Assembly: GCA_905181955.1 (NCBI GenBank)
Contig: CAJJAC010000001.1
Span: 1-64,000, forward strand
From: SAR86 cluster bacterium SAR86B
GTDB taxonomy: Bacteria; Pseudomonadota; Gammaproteobacteria; Magnimaribacterales; D2472
Reading direction: 5' to 3'
Length of the DNA: 64,000 bases
A program made the translations under genes and the position numbers. Each line of letters opens with the position of its first letter. Position 1 is the first letter of the stretch. Of this stretch, positions 1 to 6,721 are shown in pieces. The notes under the pieces were generated by a model, which searched no databases, was not told the DNA's origin, and worked only from the letters and a program-made list of their open reading frames with translations.

Positions 1-74
1 TAGTGTAATTAATTTATTCATAGGTTCTAACTATAACAAAAAAACACGAGAACATTAGCAACAAACAACTTTCT

Positions 75-165
75 CAGCTCTCCCAGTTGTAACTTAGTAG
101 GCTTTCTTTTTACTCCAGGCATTTCTATAGGCCACCAAGATTTTGGTTTATACTTTTGGAATGAA
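75..165. repeat. 91-bp direct repeat, copy 1
   Basis: This stretch is repeated at 1098-1188 with three substitutions in 91 positions and no gaps, read by eye. The copy ends just inside the start of the esterase ORF, so it would form that gene's leader. The reverse strand is open through the repeat but has no start codon, and all three differences would be nonsynonymous there, so present-day coding on that strand is unlikely. Confidence 0.85.
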
Positions 166-1000
166 AAACTTAAAAATGAGTAAATTCAGCATAGAGAATA
201 CAGAACAGTTAGAAATCTTTAGCGAAGAAATAAATCAAAGATTTCTAATCAACGTGGGATTTCCTCCTAACTACTCAAAGGAGAATAAGAAATATCCAGT
301 TGTCTATGTAACTGATGCAGGATCAAATTTCGGTGGACTCATGAGCTCTTTACCATTGATGCAATTGGTAAACGATTTGCCCCATTTTATTTTAGTTGGC
401 ATTGATTATGTAAGTAATAATTTAAACGATTTTATGAGCCTTAGGAATAGAGATCTAACGCCAACTAATGATTCTGTTTGGATGACTAATCAAAAAGATA
501 TGTACAAGATATTTGGAGATTTACCTGAGGTAGAGGCTGGCGGTGCAAAAGAGTTCTTAGAATTTATAAATAATAAAGTTAAACCAATCATAAACGATAG
601 TTATCATGTCGATGCGTCAGACCAGACTTATTGTGGATTTTCTTTAGGTGGTTTATTTGGCCTTTTTACTTTATTTACTTCTCCTAAATCATTCAATAGA
701 TACGTAATAGGGAGTCCTTCTATTTGGTGGGATGATAGGCATATTCTAGAAGTCGAAAAAGAATATTCAGAGAACAATAAACACTTACCTGCTAAAATAT
801 TCTTATCAATTGGGAGTCTAGAAGAAGAAGAAGAAGGAATCGATTTTAAAATGGTTACAAATGTAAAATCCTTATCCAAAACTTTAAAAAAGAGAAATTA
901 CCAAGGGTTGACAGTAAATACTGCCATACTTGAAGACGAGACTCATTGTTCGGGCATTGCGGCGACTTTAAATCGCGGTCTGAGGAATGTCTTTTCTTAG
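161..1000 (+). CDS. Putative esterase, alpha/beta hydrolase fold (esterase D / enterobactin-esterase type)
   Basis: The protein looks like a serine esterase of the esterase D / IroE-like superfamily. A YPVVYVTDAG strand lies near residue 45, the nucleophile elbow GFSLGG near residue 160, and a late DETH segment could supply the catalytic histidine. No clear signal peptide is seen, so it is probably cytoplasmic. The ORF track opens at a TTG at 143, but that codon lies in the repeat. I prefer the ATG at 161, and the ATG at 176 is also possible. The length (about 280 residues) fits the family. It stands alone, and the substrate cannot be read from the sequence. Confidence 0.75.
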   Translation: MKNLKMSKFSIENTEQLEIFSEEINQRFLINVGFPPNYSKENKKYPVVYVTDAGSNFGGLMSSLPLMQLVNDLPHFILVGIDYVSNNLNDFMSLRNRDLTPTNDSVWMTNQKDMYKIFGDLPEVEAGGAKEFLEFINNKVKPIINDSYHVDASDQTYCGFSLGGLFGLFTLFTSPKSFNRYVIGSPSIWWDDRHILEVEKEYSENNKHLPAKIFLSIGSLEEEEEGIDFKMVTNVKSLSKTLKKRNYQGLTVNTAILEDETHCSGIAATLNRGLRNVFS

Positions 1001-1097
1001 TTTTTATTTTCTTAATAAGAAATCAAAAATAAGATTTTAGATGGCCGGGTATTTACTTTCGAGATAAATTGTAGGGGAGAAAAAGATGAATGACGAA

Positions 1098-1188
1098 CAG
1101 CTCTCCCAGTCGTAACTTAGTAGGCTTTCTTTTTACTCCAGGCTTTTCTATAGGCCACCAAGATTTTGGTTTATGCTTTTGGAATGAA
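1098..1188. repeat. 91-bp direct repeat, copy 2
   Basis: This is the second copy of the 75-165 repeat, with three mismatches. It again ends at an ATG, here the start of a 31-codon hydrophobic micro-ORF. The gap from 1001 to 1372 otherwise holds only this repeat and that micro-ORF. Confidence 0.85.
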
Positions 1189-1279
1189 TTTAAAAAACCC
1201 TGATACTAAAACACTAATAATCGTTTTCATAGCATTCATGGCTTTAGGAGAGTTTTTTGCTGACTTTGTTTTACTTTAA
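1184..1279 (+). CDS. Hypothetical 31-aa hydrophobic micro-protein
   Basis: A short ORF begins at an ATG at the end of repeat copy 2. It has a polar N-terminus (MNLKNPDTKT) followed by about 20 hydrophobic residues, enough for one membrane span. The only Shine-Dalgarno-like signal is a GGA directly before the start codon. The ORF is missing from the track because of its length. Its position after a duplicated leader makes translation plausible but unproven. Confidence 0.35.
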   Translation: MNLKNPDTKTLIIVFIAFMALGEFFADFVLL

Positions 1280-1372
1280 GCCTTTGGAATATAAAAATTA
1301 TTCTTGCTCAAATTCTCTGCAAGGAATATTATTTACTTAGATTTTTTTCCTTTTAAAAGGGGGGTTGTGAAT

Positions 1373-2458
1373 GTGGATTTTAAGATTAATAAAAATTCTT
1401 TAAAAATCTATTTAAATAGCAAAGTCGAGTATGAGCTTCCGCACTTATGGATGCGAGATAACTGCTCTTGTGAAGAGTGTAGAGTCTTTCAAACGCAGGA
1501 AAAAAGATTTATGCTTAATTCTGTTTCATCTGATCTAAAACCGGATAATGTATATATAGAAGGTAGTAATATCCATATTTCCTGGCCTGACAAACACAAG
1601 ACATCTATAAATTTTCAAGATATTAAATCTTTTCACCATCAACAAAAGCCTAAATTTTTTTTATGGAATAAAGATTTCACACCAGACTATTATGACTGGA
1701 ATGATTTTTTACATAATAATCACACTGCAATAGATGCTATAGAGACATTTATAACTAAAGGCGCTATATGTATTAAAGACGCTCCCCAAACCCCAAATAC
1801 ATTAGAGGATCTTGCACCAAGACTAGGCCCTCTAAGAGAGGTCTTATTTGAGCGCATTCATAATGTTTCATTAGATGGGCATGTATATAATATTGCTCAC
1901 ACCTCTTTAGAGGTTCCTCCTCATAATGATTTTGCAAGCTATTCTTGGCCTCCAAGCGTTCAAGCGCTCCACATGCTGAATAATGAGTGTGCTGGAGGAG
2001 AGACTATGATTGTTGATGGCTTGTCCGTATTAGCGGATTTAAGAAATGACCATCCTAATTTCTTTGATATTTTAACAACCTTTCCTGTTCCCTTTAGAGA
2101 ATTTGATGAAATAAATGAAACTTTTACTGAAGAACCAATTGTAAGACTTAATTCTGCAAATAAAGTAATTGGATTCCGATTCTCTAATCAGCTCATGCAA
2201 ATGATTAATCCTCTAAAAAAGGATTTAGATATATTTTACAAGGCATATCACGAGCTATGCACTAGAGTGAATAGTAAAAAATATAAATCAATATTTAGAC
2301 TTAATGCAGGCCATATACTATTAGTTTCAGGTCATAGGGTTCTTCATGGCAGAACAGAGTTTAAACCAAATGGTAAGCGCCATCTTCAAGATGCATACTA
2401 TGAAATGGATAATGTAGAAAATAATTTGGTTGTTTGTAAAAGATTTCGGAGCAAATAG
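1373..2458 (+). CDS. Gamma-butyrobetaine hydroxylase-like 2-oxoglutarate/Fe(II) dioxygenase
   Basis: The architecture matches the gamma-butyrobetaine / trimethyllysine dioxygenase family. An N-terminal GBBH-like (DUF971) domain carries LWMRDNCSCEEC, whose cysteines bind zinc in the family. A TauD-like catalytic domain follows, with the HxD iron ligands in PPHNDF and the distal histidine in GHRVLHGR. In known members it hydroxylates a trimethylammonium substrate using 2-oxoglutarate and O2. The track starts at TTG 1304, but a run of G's at 1359-1364 is a good ribosome binding site for GTG 1373 (or GTG 1367). The resulting 361 residues fit the family. No other carnitine genes are nearby, so the true substrate is open. 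Confidence 0.8.
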   Translation: MDFKINKNSLKIYLNSKVEYELPHLWMRDNCSCEECRVFQTQEKRFMLNSVSSDLKPDNVYIEGSNIHISWPDKHKTSINFQDIKSFHHQQKPKFFLWNKDFTPDYYDWNDFLHNNHTAIDAIETFITKGAICIKDAPQTPNTLEDLAPRLGPLREVLFERIHNVSLDGHVYNIAHTSLEVPPHNDFASYSWPPSVQALHMLNNECAGGETMIVDGLSVLADLRNDHPNFFDILTTFPVPFREFDEINETFTEEPIVRLNSANKVIGFRFSNQLMQMINPLKKDLDIFYKAYHELCTRVNSKKYKSIFRLNAGHILLVSGHRVLHGRTEFKPNGKRHLQDAYYEMDNVENNLVVCKRFRSK

Positions 2459-2473
2459 GTTGTTAAATAAAGT

Positions 2474-2482
2474 TGATATAAT
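2474..2482 (+). promoter_or_regulatory. Extended -10 promoter element
   Basis: TG-A-TATAAT is a perfect extended -10 element, 35 bp upstream of the ATG at 2518. No good -35 box is visible, which is common for extended -10 promoters. It likely drives the gene at 2518. Confidence 0.55.
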
Positions 2483-2517
2483 AAATACCTTCATGGATTT
2501 AATACAGGACACACCAA

Positions 2518-3102
2518 ATGAATTTTGATAAACAGTTTGATGAAACAGACTTGGTAGAAGTTGAAGATGTTCCAATATTTAAAGCTAGTGAGCAAGAAAT
2601 AGAGCAATTCTTAAAAGACCTTTACGGTTATTGTGTTCGTTTACATAATCATATTAAAGCTTATTCTTATCTTGGATTTACTCACGAAGAACAAACTGAA
2701 CTCTTTACATATTTAATTAAAAACTCGAGTGAACCCCAATATTGCCTATTGAGAAACATAACTGTTGCTAGAGCTATAAATAAGGATGACGACCCTTCTG
2801 GGAATGCTGTAGCTGAAGTATTCCCTGAGATGGAGTCTCTTAAGGCTTATGTTAAATCATTAAAAGCTATTACCTATAAAGATCTTCTTGTAAGGAGTGC
2901 AGCTGAGTATCTCTATATGGATGGTTTAACGGTTAATGAAATTACAGATGAACTAATAGCAGAGAAGTTTTTAGATGAATATAGTAAAGATGATGACTCA
3001 TTGCTTGATAATCATAGAAAGCGAATACGTAGATACATTTCCTCATTCAAAGATTTTGATATAATAATTGACGATCCTAAAGCGGAAAATTATCTTAATT
3101 AA
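2518..3102 (+). CDS. Hypothetical protein, paralogue of the gene at 4412
   Basis: I do not recognise this 194-residue acidic, soluble, apparently all-helical protein. It is clearly paralogous to the product of 4412-4957. Shared blocks are NSSEPQYCLLR (against NSNEPQYQALR), a segment around GLTVNEI (against DMTVKEI), and ISSFKDF (against VSSFPNF). The middle block resembles the start of a helix-turn-helix, but no full domain is evident. It has its own extended -10 promoter and is followed 13 bp later by a micro-ORF. The function is unknown, and the family may be lineage-specific. Confidence 0.8.
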   Translation: MNFDKQFDETDLVEVEDVPIFKASEQEIEQFLKDLYGYCVRLHNHIKAYSYLGFTHEEQTELFTYLIKNSSEPQYCLLRNITVARAINKDDDPSGNAVAEVFPEMESLKAYVKSLKAITYKDLLVRSAAEYLYMDGLTVNEITDELIAEKFLDEYSKDDDSLLDNHRKRIRRYISSFKDFDIIIDDPKAENYLN

Positions 3103-3115
3103 AAAAGGTGAGATT

Positions 3116-3199
3116 ATGAATAATTGGTGGAAAAATTTTATGTATGGCGTTCTTGCTGGAGTAATAACAATCGTAATATTAGAATTCTTTGTCTTATAA
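3116..3199 (+). CDS. Hypothetical 27-aa single-span membrane peptide
   Basis: The ORF starts MNNWWKNF and continues as one hydrophobic helix. A strong Shine-Dalgarno sequence (AAAAAAGGTGAG) sits directly upstream, which is the best evidence that it is translated. It lies 13 bp after the 2518 gene and is probably on the same transcript. It is too short for the ORF track. Confidence 0.5.
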   Translation: MNNWWKNFMYGVLAGVITIVILEFFVL

Positions 3200-3215
3200 A
3201 TACGAATAAAAAGAT

Positions 3216-3317
3216 ATGAAAAAAGAAGAAGAATCAGTTGGAATAATAAAGCTTTTAGGTATTTTATTTCTTAGCGTATCTGTTGTTGGATTTCTTTTTA
3301 TTAAGATATTCGCATAA
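3216..3317 (+). CDS. Hypothetical 33-aa single-span membrane peptide
   Basis: The N-terminus is charged (MKKEEESVG) and is followed by about 22 hydrophobic residues, ending FIKIFA. The ribosome binding site is weak (an A-rich tract with one AAAAAG). It lies 16 bp after the 3116 micro-ORF and 23 bp before the GIY-YIG gene, in the same direction. Confidence 0.4.
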   Translation: MKKEEESVGIIKLLGILFLSVSVVGFLFIKIFA

Positions 3318-3340
3318 AAAACTATTAATAATAAAGATTG

Positions 3341-3598
3341 ATGGACCAAAAAAATAAGCCTTGGTGGACTTATATAATTAAGTGTTCCGATGGAAGTTTA
3401 TATACAGGAATAACTACAGACATAGAAAGAAGAATAGAGGAACATAACAGCTCAATTAAAGGAGCAAATTACACTAAGACACGAAGACCAGTTAAATTAG
3501 TTTACAAAGAAAGCTATTTAGATAGGTCTAGCTCTTCAAAACGAGAAAGCGTAATAAAAAAGTTAACAAGAAAAGATAAGCTTAAATTAATAGGTTAA
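3341..3598 (+). CDS. GIY-YIG domain protein (UPF0213 / YhbQ type)
   Basis: This small protein is a single GIY-YIG nuclease-like domain. The WTYIIKCSDGSLYTGITTD segment contains the YII...YTG core, and the arginine (ERRIEEHN) and lysine/arginine-rich C-terminus follow as usual. Its length of about 85 residues matches the stand-alone YhbQ/UPF0213 family, whose role in DNA repair or processing is poorly defined. The track start is a TTG, and the ATG one codon later at 3341 is preferred. Confidence 0.85.
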   Translation: MDQKNKPWWTYIIKCSDGSLYTGITTDIERRIEEHNSSIKGANYTKTRRPVKLVYKESYLDRSSSSKRESVIKKLTRKDKLKLIG

Positions 3599-3611
3599 TT
3601 TATATTATCTT

Positions 3612-4079
3612 TTAAGTGGATAATATTTCCCAACTAAATCGCAAGGACATTCTTTTTAGCTTATTAATAACATCATCCTTACTTTGACTGTTCCAAGCAC
3701 AATTGTCATTTGATACATCATAAATCTTACTCCATGACAATCCTTGTTCAAACAAGGACCAGCAGAGATAAAAATTAGATTTATCAGCTGTTGTTCCTCT
3801 TCGGCATAAGCTGGATTGAATCTTTCCTATATTTACAGCATGTTTCATTATTCTTTTAATACTCTTATCACTTAAAGAAGCTTCCTTTTCATAAGCAGAC
3901 ACTATTCTTAATGCTGGTGATGTCATGTTGCTCGTTAATGGCGATGTTTCAGGTTCATCTTTAAGAGCTTTAACTATTGTTTGGTAAACATAATCCGCAT
4001 AAGCGCGATCATGCTCATATTTACTTCTTTGATTAAGTCTTGGAATGATTGATTCTGTTAAGGTTATTGGTTGAGCCAT
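3612..4079 (-). CDS. Hypothetical protein
   Basis: I do not recognise this 155-residue protein. It is polar, with no membrane segment or signal peptide. It reads as mostly helical, with basic segments (SDKSIKRIMKH) and a C-terminal WSLFEQGLSWSKIYDVS stretch. It is the only minus-strand gene in the 2.5-6 kb region and converges with the GIY-YIG gene, ending 13 bp from it. Its start faces the micro-ORF region across a short divergent spacer. Length and clean boundaries support a real gene, but its function is unknown. Confidence 0.7.
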   Translation of the reverse strand: MAQPITLTESIIPRLNQRSKYEHDRAYADYVYQTIVKALKDEPETSPLTSNMTSPALRIVSAYEKEASLSDKSIKRIMKHAVNIGKIQSSLCRRGTTADKSNFYLCWSLFEQGLSWSKIYDVSNDNCAWNSQSKDDVINKLKRMSLRFSWEILST

Positions 4080-4113
4080 TTTTTTATTTTACTCCCTATT
4101 TTTAATTAGTTTC

Positions 4114-4136
4114 AGACTATGACAAAATAAATAAAA
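4114..4136 (+). promoter_or_regulatory. Repeated 23-bp promoter-like motif, copy 1
   Basis: The motif reads GACTATGACAAAATAAAT plus flanking A's. It recurs at 5022 and 6388 with one or two changes. Each copy lies 13-18 bp upstream of a start codon. TG-N-CAAAAT inside it can act as an extended -10 element. Here it precedes the micro-ORF at 4150. Confidence 0.5.
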
Positions 4137-4149
4137 AAAAGGAAGATAA

Positions 4150-4233
4150 ATGAATTACACCACTTACATAATTGGAAATATTATTTTTATTGGCCTGCTT
4201 TACTATATTGTTAAAGATAATATTAAGTGGTGA
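4150..4233 (+). CDS. Hypothetical 27-aa single-span membrane peptide
   Basis: The peptide starts MNYTTYIIGN and has one hydrophobic helix, ending with a short charged tail (VKDNIKW). A good Shine-Dalgarno sequence (AAGGAAG) is placed correctly, and the promoter-like motif at 4114 lies just upstream. These two signals make it one of the better supported micro-ORFs here. Confidence 0.5.
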   Translation: MNYTTYIIGNIIFIGLLYYIVKDNIKW

Positions 4234-4243
4234 GCTCTAAAAT

Positions 4244-4303
4244 ATGAAAAAACTATTAATGCTACTAATACTATTGGTATTTGTAATCATGGCATTTAGC
4301 TAA
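4244..4303 (+). CDS. Hypothetical 19-aa hydrophobic peptide
   Basis: A tiny ORF (MKKLLMLLIL... ending AFS) follows the previous micro-ORF by 10 bp. It resembles a bare signal-anchor. A GAG precedes the start, but nothing else supports translation, so chance is a real alternative. Confidence 0.25.
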   Translation: MKKLLMLLILLVFVIMAFS

Positions 4304-4309
4304 ATTATC

Positions 4310-4408
4310 ATGGAGTTTTATAAGAAGTATGGTCAACTTATTAGCTACACTGTTGTCTTAGCTTTTGTTATTTATGTTTATAGGTATTTAAATAACTTCG
4401 GAGTCTGA
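4310..4408 (+). CDS. Hypothetical 32-aa single-span membrane peptide
   Basis: The sequence begins MEFYKKYGQL, has a hydrophobic core, and ends RYLNNFGV. It stops 3 bp before the ATG of the 4412 gene. The ribosome binding site of that gene (GGAG) lies inside its last codons, an arrangement that allows translational coupling. It has no strong ribosome binding site of its own. Confidence 0.4.
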   Translation: MEFYKKYGQLISYTVVLAFVIYVYRYLNNFGV

Positions 4409-4411
4409 TAA

Positions 4412-4957
4412 ATGACAAAACAAACCAAGCCACAAGTTTTAAAGCTTTCCCTAGTTCCCCATATACAAACAGGCGAATCTGTTGATCAGTATATTGAAAA
4501 GCTTAAAGAATTTTGTGTTGCATTTCATACCGAAGTTAAAGATATTCAATTTAATTCAGAAAAAGAAAAAGCTTCGTATTTTATGTGGCTAATGATTAAT
4601 TCTAATGAGCCTCAGTATCAAGCATTAAGACTTATATTTCAGTTTCAAAAAGAGAAAGCAGGGGACTCAGAGATATTAGATAGTATTTTTGCCCAAGTTG
4701 AATTATTAGATGTCTACAGAAAAAAGGTTGATGCTCAATCATTTGAAGATCGTGCTGTAAGAACAATGGCTGAGGTCTACTACTGGGGGGATATGACTGT
4801 TAAAGAAATTGTTGTACAACTTGTAAGCATTAAATTATTACCTGAGCGTGACAATGATAATAACTCGGCATTTGATACCCATCTACAACGAATTACTCAA
4901 TACGTGAGCTCATTTCCAAATTTCAATCCTGATATACGAAGAAGCCAAATAAAGTAG
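4412..4957 (+). CDS. Hypothetical protein, paralogue of the gene at 2518
   Basis: This 181-residue protein aligns along most of its length with the product of 2518-3102. Shared blocks are NSNEPQYQALR, the AEVYYWGDMTVKEI segment and YVSSFPNF. It is soluble, rich in charged residues and has no recognised domain. A GGAG ribosome binding site precedes the ATG. It lies at the end of three micro-ORFs and before yajQ. The approximate level of similarity suggests an old duplication rather than a recent one. The function is unknown. Confidence 0.8.
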   Translation: MTKQTKPQVLKLSLVPHIQTGESVDQYIEKLKEFCVAFHTEVKDIQFNSEKEKASYFMWLMINSNEPQYQALRLIFQFQKEKAGDSEILDSIFAQVELLDVYRKKVDAQSFEDRAVRTMAEVYYWGDMTVKEIVVQLVSIKLLPERDNDNNSAFDTHLQRITQYVSSFPNFNPDIRRSQIK

Positions 4958-5021
4958 ATTTCTATCTTAAATATGATCTTGGTGCGAATAGATTACTTAA
5001 ATCTGTATGGTGCATTTGCCC

Positions 5022-5044
5022 TGATTATGCCAAAATAAATAAAA
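5022..5044 (+). promoter_or_regulatory. Repeated 23-bp promoter-like motif, copy 2
   Basis: GATTATGCCAAAATAAAT with flanking A's matches the copies at 4114 and 6388. It ends 17 bp before the yajQ start and is its likely promoter -10 region. Confidence 0.5.
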
Positions 5045-5061
5045 CTTAATCATTAAATACT

Positions 5062-5544
5062 ATGGCATCTTTTGATATCAAATCAGAACTCAATACACAT
5101 GAACTAACTAATGCTGTAGACCAGGCGAATAGGATTTTAAAATCGAGGTTTGATTTTAAAGGTACAGGTGCAGAATTTACTCTCAGTGATAAACAAATCC
5201 TTCTTTCAACTAAAGAGGATTTCCAAATTAAACAAATGGAACCAGTTTTACATGAATCTCTTTCTAAGCGTGGAATAGATTTAAGAACCCTTAAACCAGG
5301 AGCAGTAGACGTGGCTAATGGTTCTGCTAGACAAGAGATTACTCTTCAAGAAGGCATAGATAGGGAATTGGGAAAAAAAATAACTACTCTAGTAAAGCAA
5401 TCAAAAGTTAAAGTTCAAGCTTCTATTCAAGGCGAAAGTATTCGTATTAGTGGAAAGAAAAGAGACGAACTTCAGCAAATTATTCAAATTATTAAAGATC
5501 AAAAATATGATCTACCTCTTCAGTTTGATAATTTTAGGGATTAA
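5062..5544 (+). CDS. yajQ: YajQ family nucleotide-binding protein
   Basis: The start MASFDIKSE and the segment ANRILKSRFDFKG are hallmarks of the YajQ family, and the 160-residue length is exactly typical. Family members have two ferredoxin-like domains, and some bind cyclic di-GMP or nucleic acid. The C-terminal IRISGKKRDELQQIIQIIK motif is also characteristic. It is cytoplasmic. It appears monocistronic, with the repeated promoter-like motif directly upstream. Whether this orthologue binds c-di-GMP cannot be judged from sequence alone. Confidence 0.95.
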   Translation: MASFDIKSELNTHELTNAVDQANRILKSRFDFKGTGAEFTLSDKQILLSTKEDFQIKQMEPVLHESLSKRGIDLRTLKPGAVDVANGSARQEITLQEGIDRELGKKITTLVKQSKVKVQASIQGESIRISGKKRDELQQIIQIIKDQKYDLPLQFDNFRD

Positions 5545-5612
5545 GAATGAATGCATTTATAAATCTAATAGTTCTTGTTAGAAAATCTTAGCTTAATTAA
5601 GGGTATTGGTTA

Positions 5613-6080
5613 ATGAAGGCATCTAAAGTTTGCTATGCAATGCTTATAATTATTGCAGGATGCTCTCTAGAGCAAGCTGAAATAGAGTGCACCAAAGTTG
5701 ATACACAAATGGCTACAGTTCTTTTGGACTGCTCCACAGAGCCTAAAGCAGTTAAAGAATGTATTAACTTAACTATTACTAGCTTAACTAGAGCTCAAGC
5801 CTTCAAAAAAGTAACGCTTATTAGATTTAGTGACTCACAAGATGATCTAGATGTAAGAGATTTCTTATTAACGCTATATCCGTCAGAGGGTAAATCAACC
5901 ATAAATCTAATGACCTTAAATAGATTAGATGTTGCTTTTAAAAAGGATAGAGAGCTAGGTAATGTTTATATCTATAAAATTCTAGATTTAATGGATAGAA
6001 ATTATGATATTAATAATTTCAGCAAAGATGCTAAAGATCAACTAAAAGCCGAAGCAGAGAAAATCTGTCAAAATAACTAA
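5613..6080 (+). CDS. Putative lipoprotein of unknown function
   Basis: The N-terminus MKASKVCYAMLIIIAGCS is a lipoprotein signal peptide with lipobox IIAGC, so the mature protein should be lipid-anchored at the cysteine near residue 17. The mature part is about 140 residues, charged, with three further cysteines in its first half (EIECTK, LLDCST, KECINL) and another near the end (EKICQN) that may form disulfides. No domain is recognised. It converges with the short gene at 6086, ending 5 bp away. Confidence 0.75.
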   Translation: MKASKVCYAMLIIIAGCSLEQAEIECTKVDTQMATVLLDCSTEPKAVKECINLTITSLTRAQAFKKVTLIRFSDSQDDLDVRDFLLTLYPSEGKSTINLMTLNRLDVAFKKDRELGNVYIYKILDLMDRNYDINNFSKDAKDQLKAEAEKICQNN

Positions 6081-6085
6081 ACTAT

Positions 6086-6310
6086 TTAAGAAAGTACTGG
6101 ACGTTTAAAATAGATTTGATCAGAACCATTGTTTGAGACCATCTCCCAACCTTCCTGGCCTAGTTTATTAATTTCAATATTCATCATTAACAATTTCCAG
6201 TCACTATCCTTATGCTCTTCTTTAAAATCTTCTGTTTCTGGATTGCTATAGCCCATTGAGGTTGAATTACTTAAGTCAGCTATTTTATATTCCCATTTTG
6301 TTGCAGTCAT
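6086..6310 (-). CDS. Small DUF4177-like protein
   Basis: The 74-residue product has WEYKI near the start and LGQEGWEMVSNN near the end, the pattern of DUF4177 proteins (WEYK...LNxxGxEGWE). An insertion of polar residues separates the two halves. It is soluble, and no biochemical role is known for the family. Its start faces the gene at 6429 across about 120 bp, so that spacer should contain divergent promoters. Confidence 0.65.
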   Translation of the reverse strand: MTATKWEYKIADLSNSTSMGYSNPETEDFKEEHKDSDWKLLMMNIEINKLGQEGWEMVSNNGSDQIYFKRPVLS

Positions 6311-6387
6311 ACCATCTCCTTATATAAAGTATAAATAATACTATGATTTATATTAAAACATTTTAAGGGTTTTTTCCTTTTCTTTTA

Positions 6388-6410
6388 AGACTATGCCAAA
6401 ATAAATAAAA
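6388..6410 (+). promoter_or_regulatory. Repeated 23-bp promoter-like motif, copy 3
   Basis: GACTATGCCAAAATAAAT with flanking A's is the third copy of the motif. It ends 18 bp before the start of the ABM-domain gene at 6429. A ribosome binding site (AAGGAG) lies between motif and start. Confidence 0.5.
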
Positions 6411-6428
6411 ATTTTAAGGAGTAATTGT

Positions 6429-6710
6429 ATGATTGGAGTTATAGCAACATTAAAAATTAAAGAAGGTTCAGGTAAAGACTTTGAGGCCGTAGCAACCAAA
6501 CTAGTTGAAAAAGTAAACGCTAATGAGGAGGGAGTTCTTTACTATGATCTTTATAAAGATAATGAAACAACTTATATCTTTTTAGAAAAGTATAAAGATC
6601 AAGAGGCTCAAAAAATACACGGTAAAACAGATTACTTTAGAGCCTTAGGGGCTGAAATGGGAGCCTTTATGACAGAAGCTCCAGATATCAAAATGCTTGA
6701 ACTTATCTAA
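6429..6710 (+). CDS. Antibiotic biosynthesis monooxygenase (ABM) domain protein
   Basis: This single-domain protein of 93 residues fits the ABM / dimeric alpha-beta barrel fold: MIGVIATLKIKEGSGKDFE at the start, then EGVLYYDLYKD and IFLEKYKDQEAQKIHGKTDYF. Members of this family (YgiN-like quinol monooxygenases, heme-degrading enzymes and others) act on small aromatic or quinone substrates, but many are uncharacterised. A strong ribosome binding site and the repeated promoter motif lie upstream. The GFA-domain gene follows after 11 bp, so the two probably form an operon. Confidence 0.85.
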   Translation: MIGVIATLKIKEGSGKDFEAVATKLVEKVNANEEGVLYYDLYKDNETTYIFLEKYKDQEAQKIHGKTDYFRALGAEMGAFMTEAPDIKMLELI

Positions 6711-6721
6711 TAAAAACTATC

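Noticed and set aside
628-879. 83-aa minus-strand ORF inside the esterase gene
   Set aside because: It is opposite a coherent alpha/beta hydrolase reading frame and has no domain of its own.
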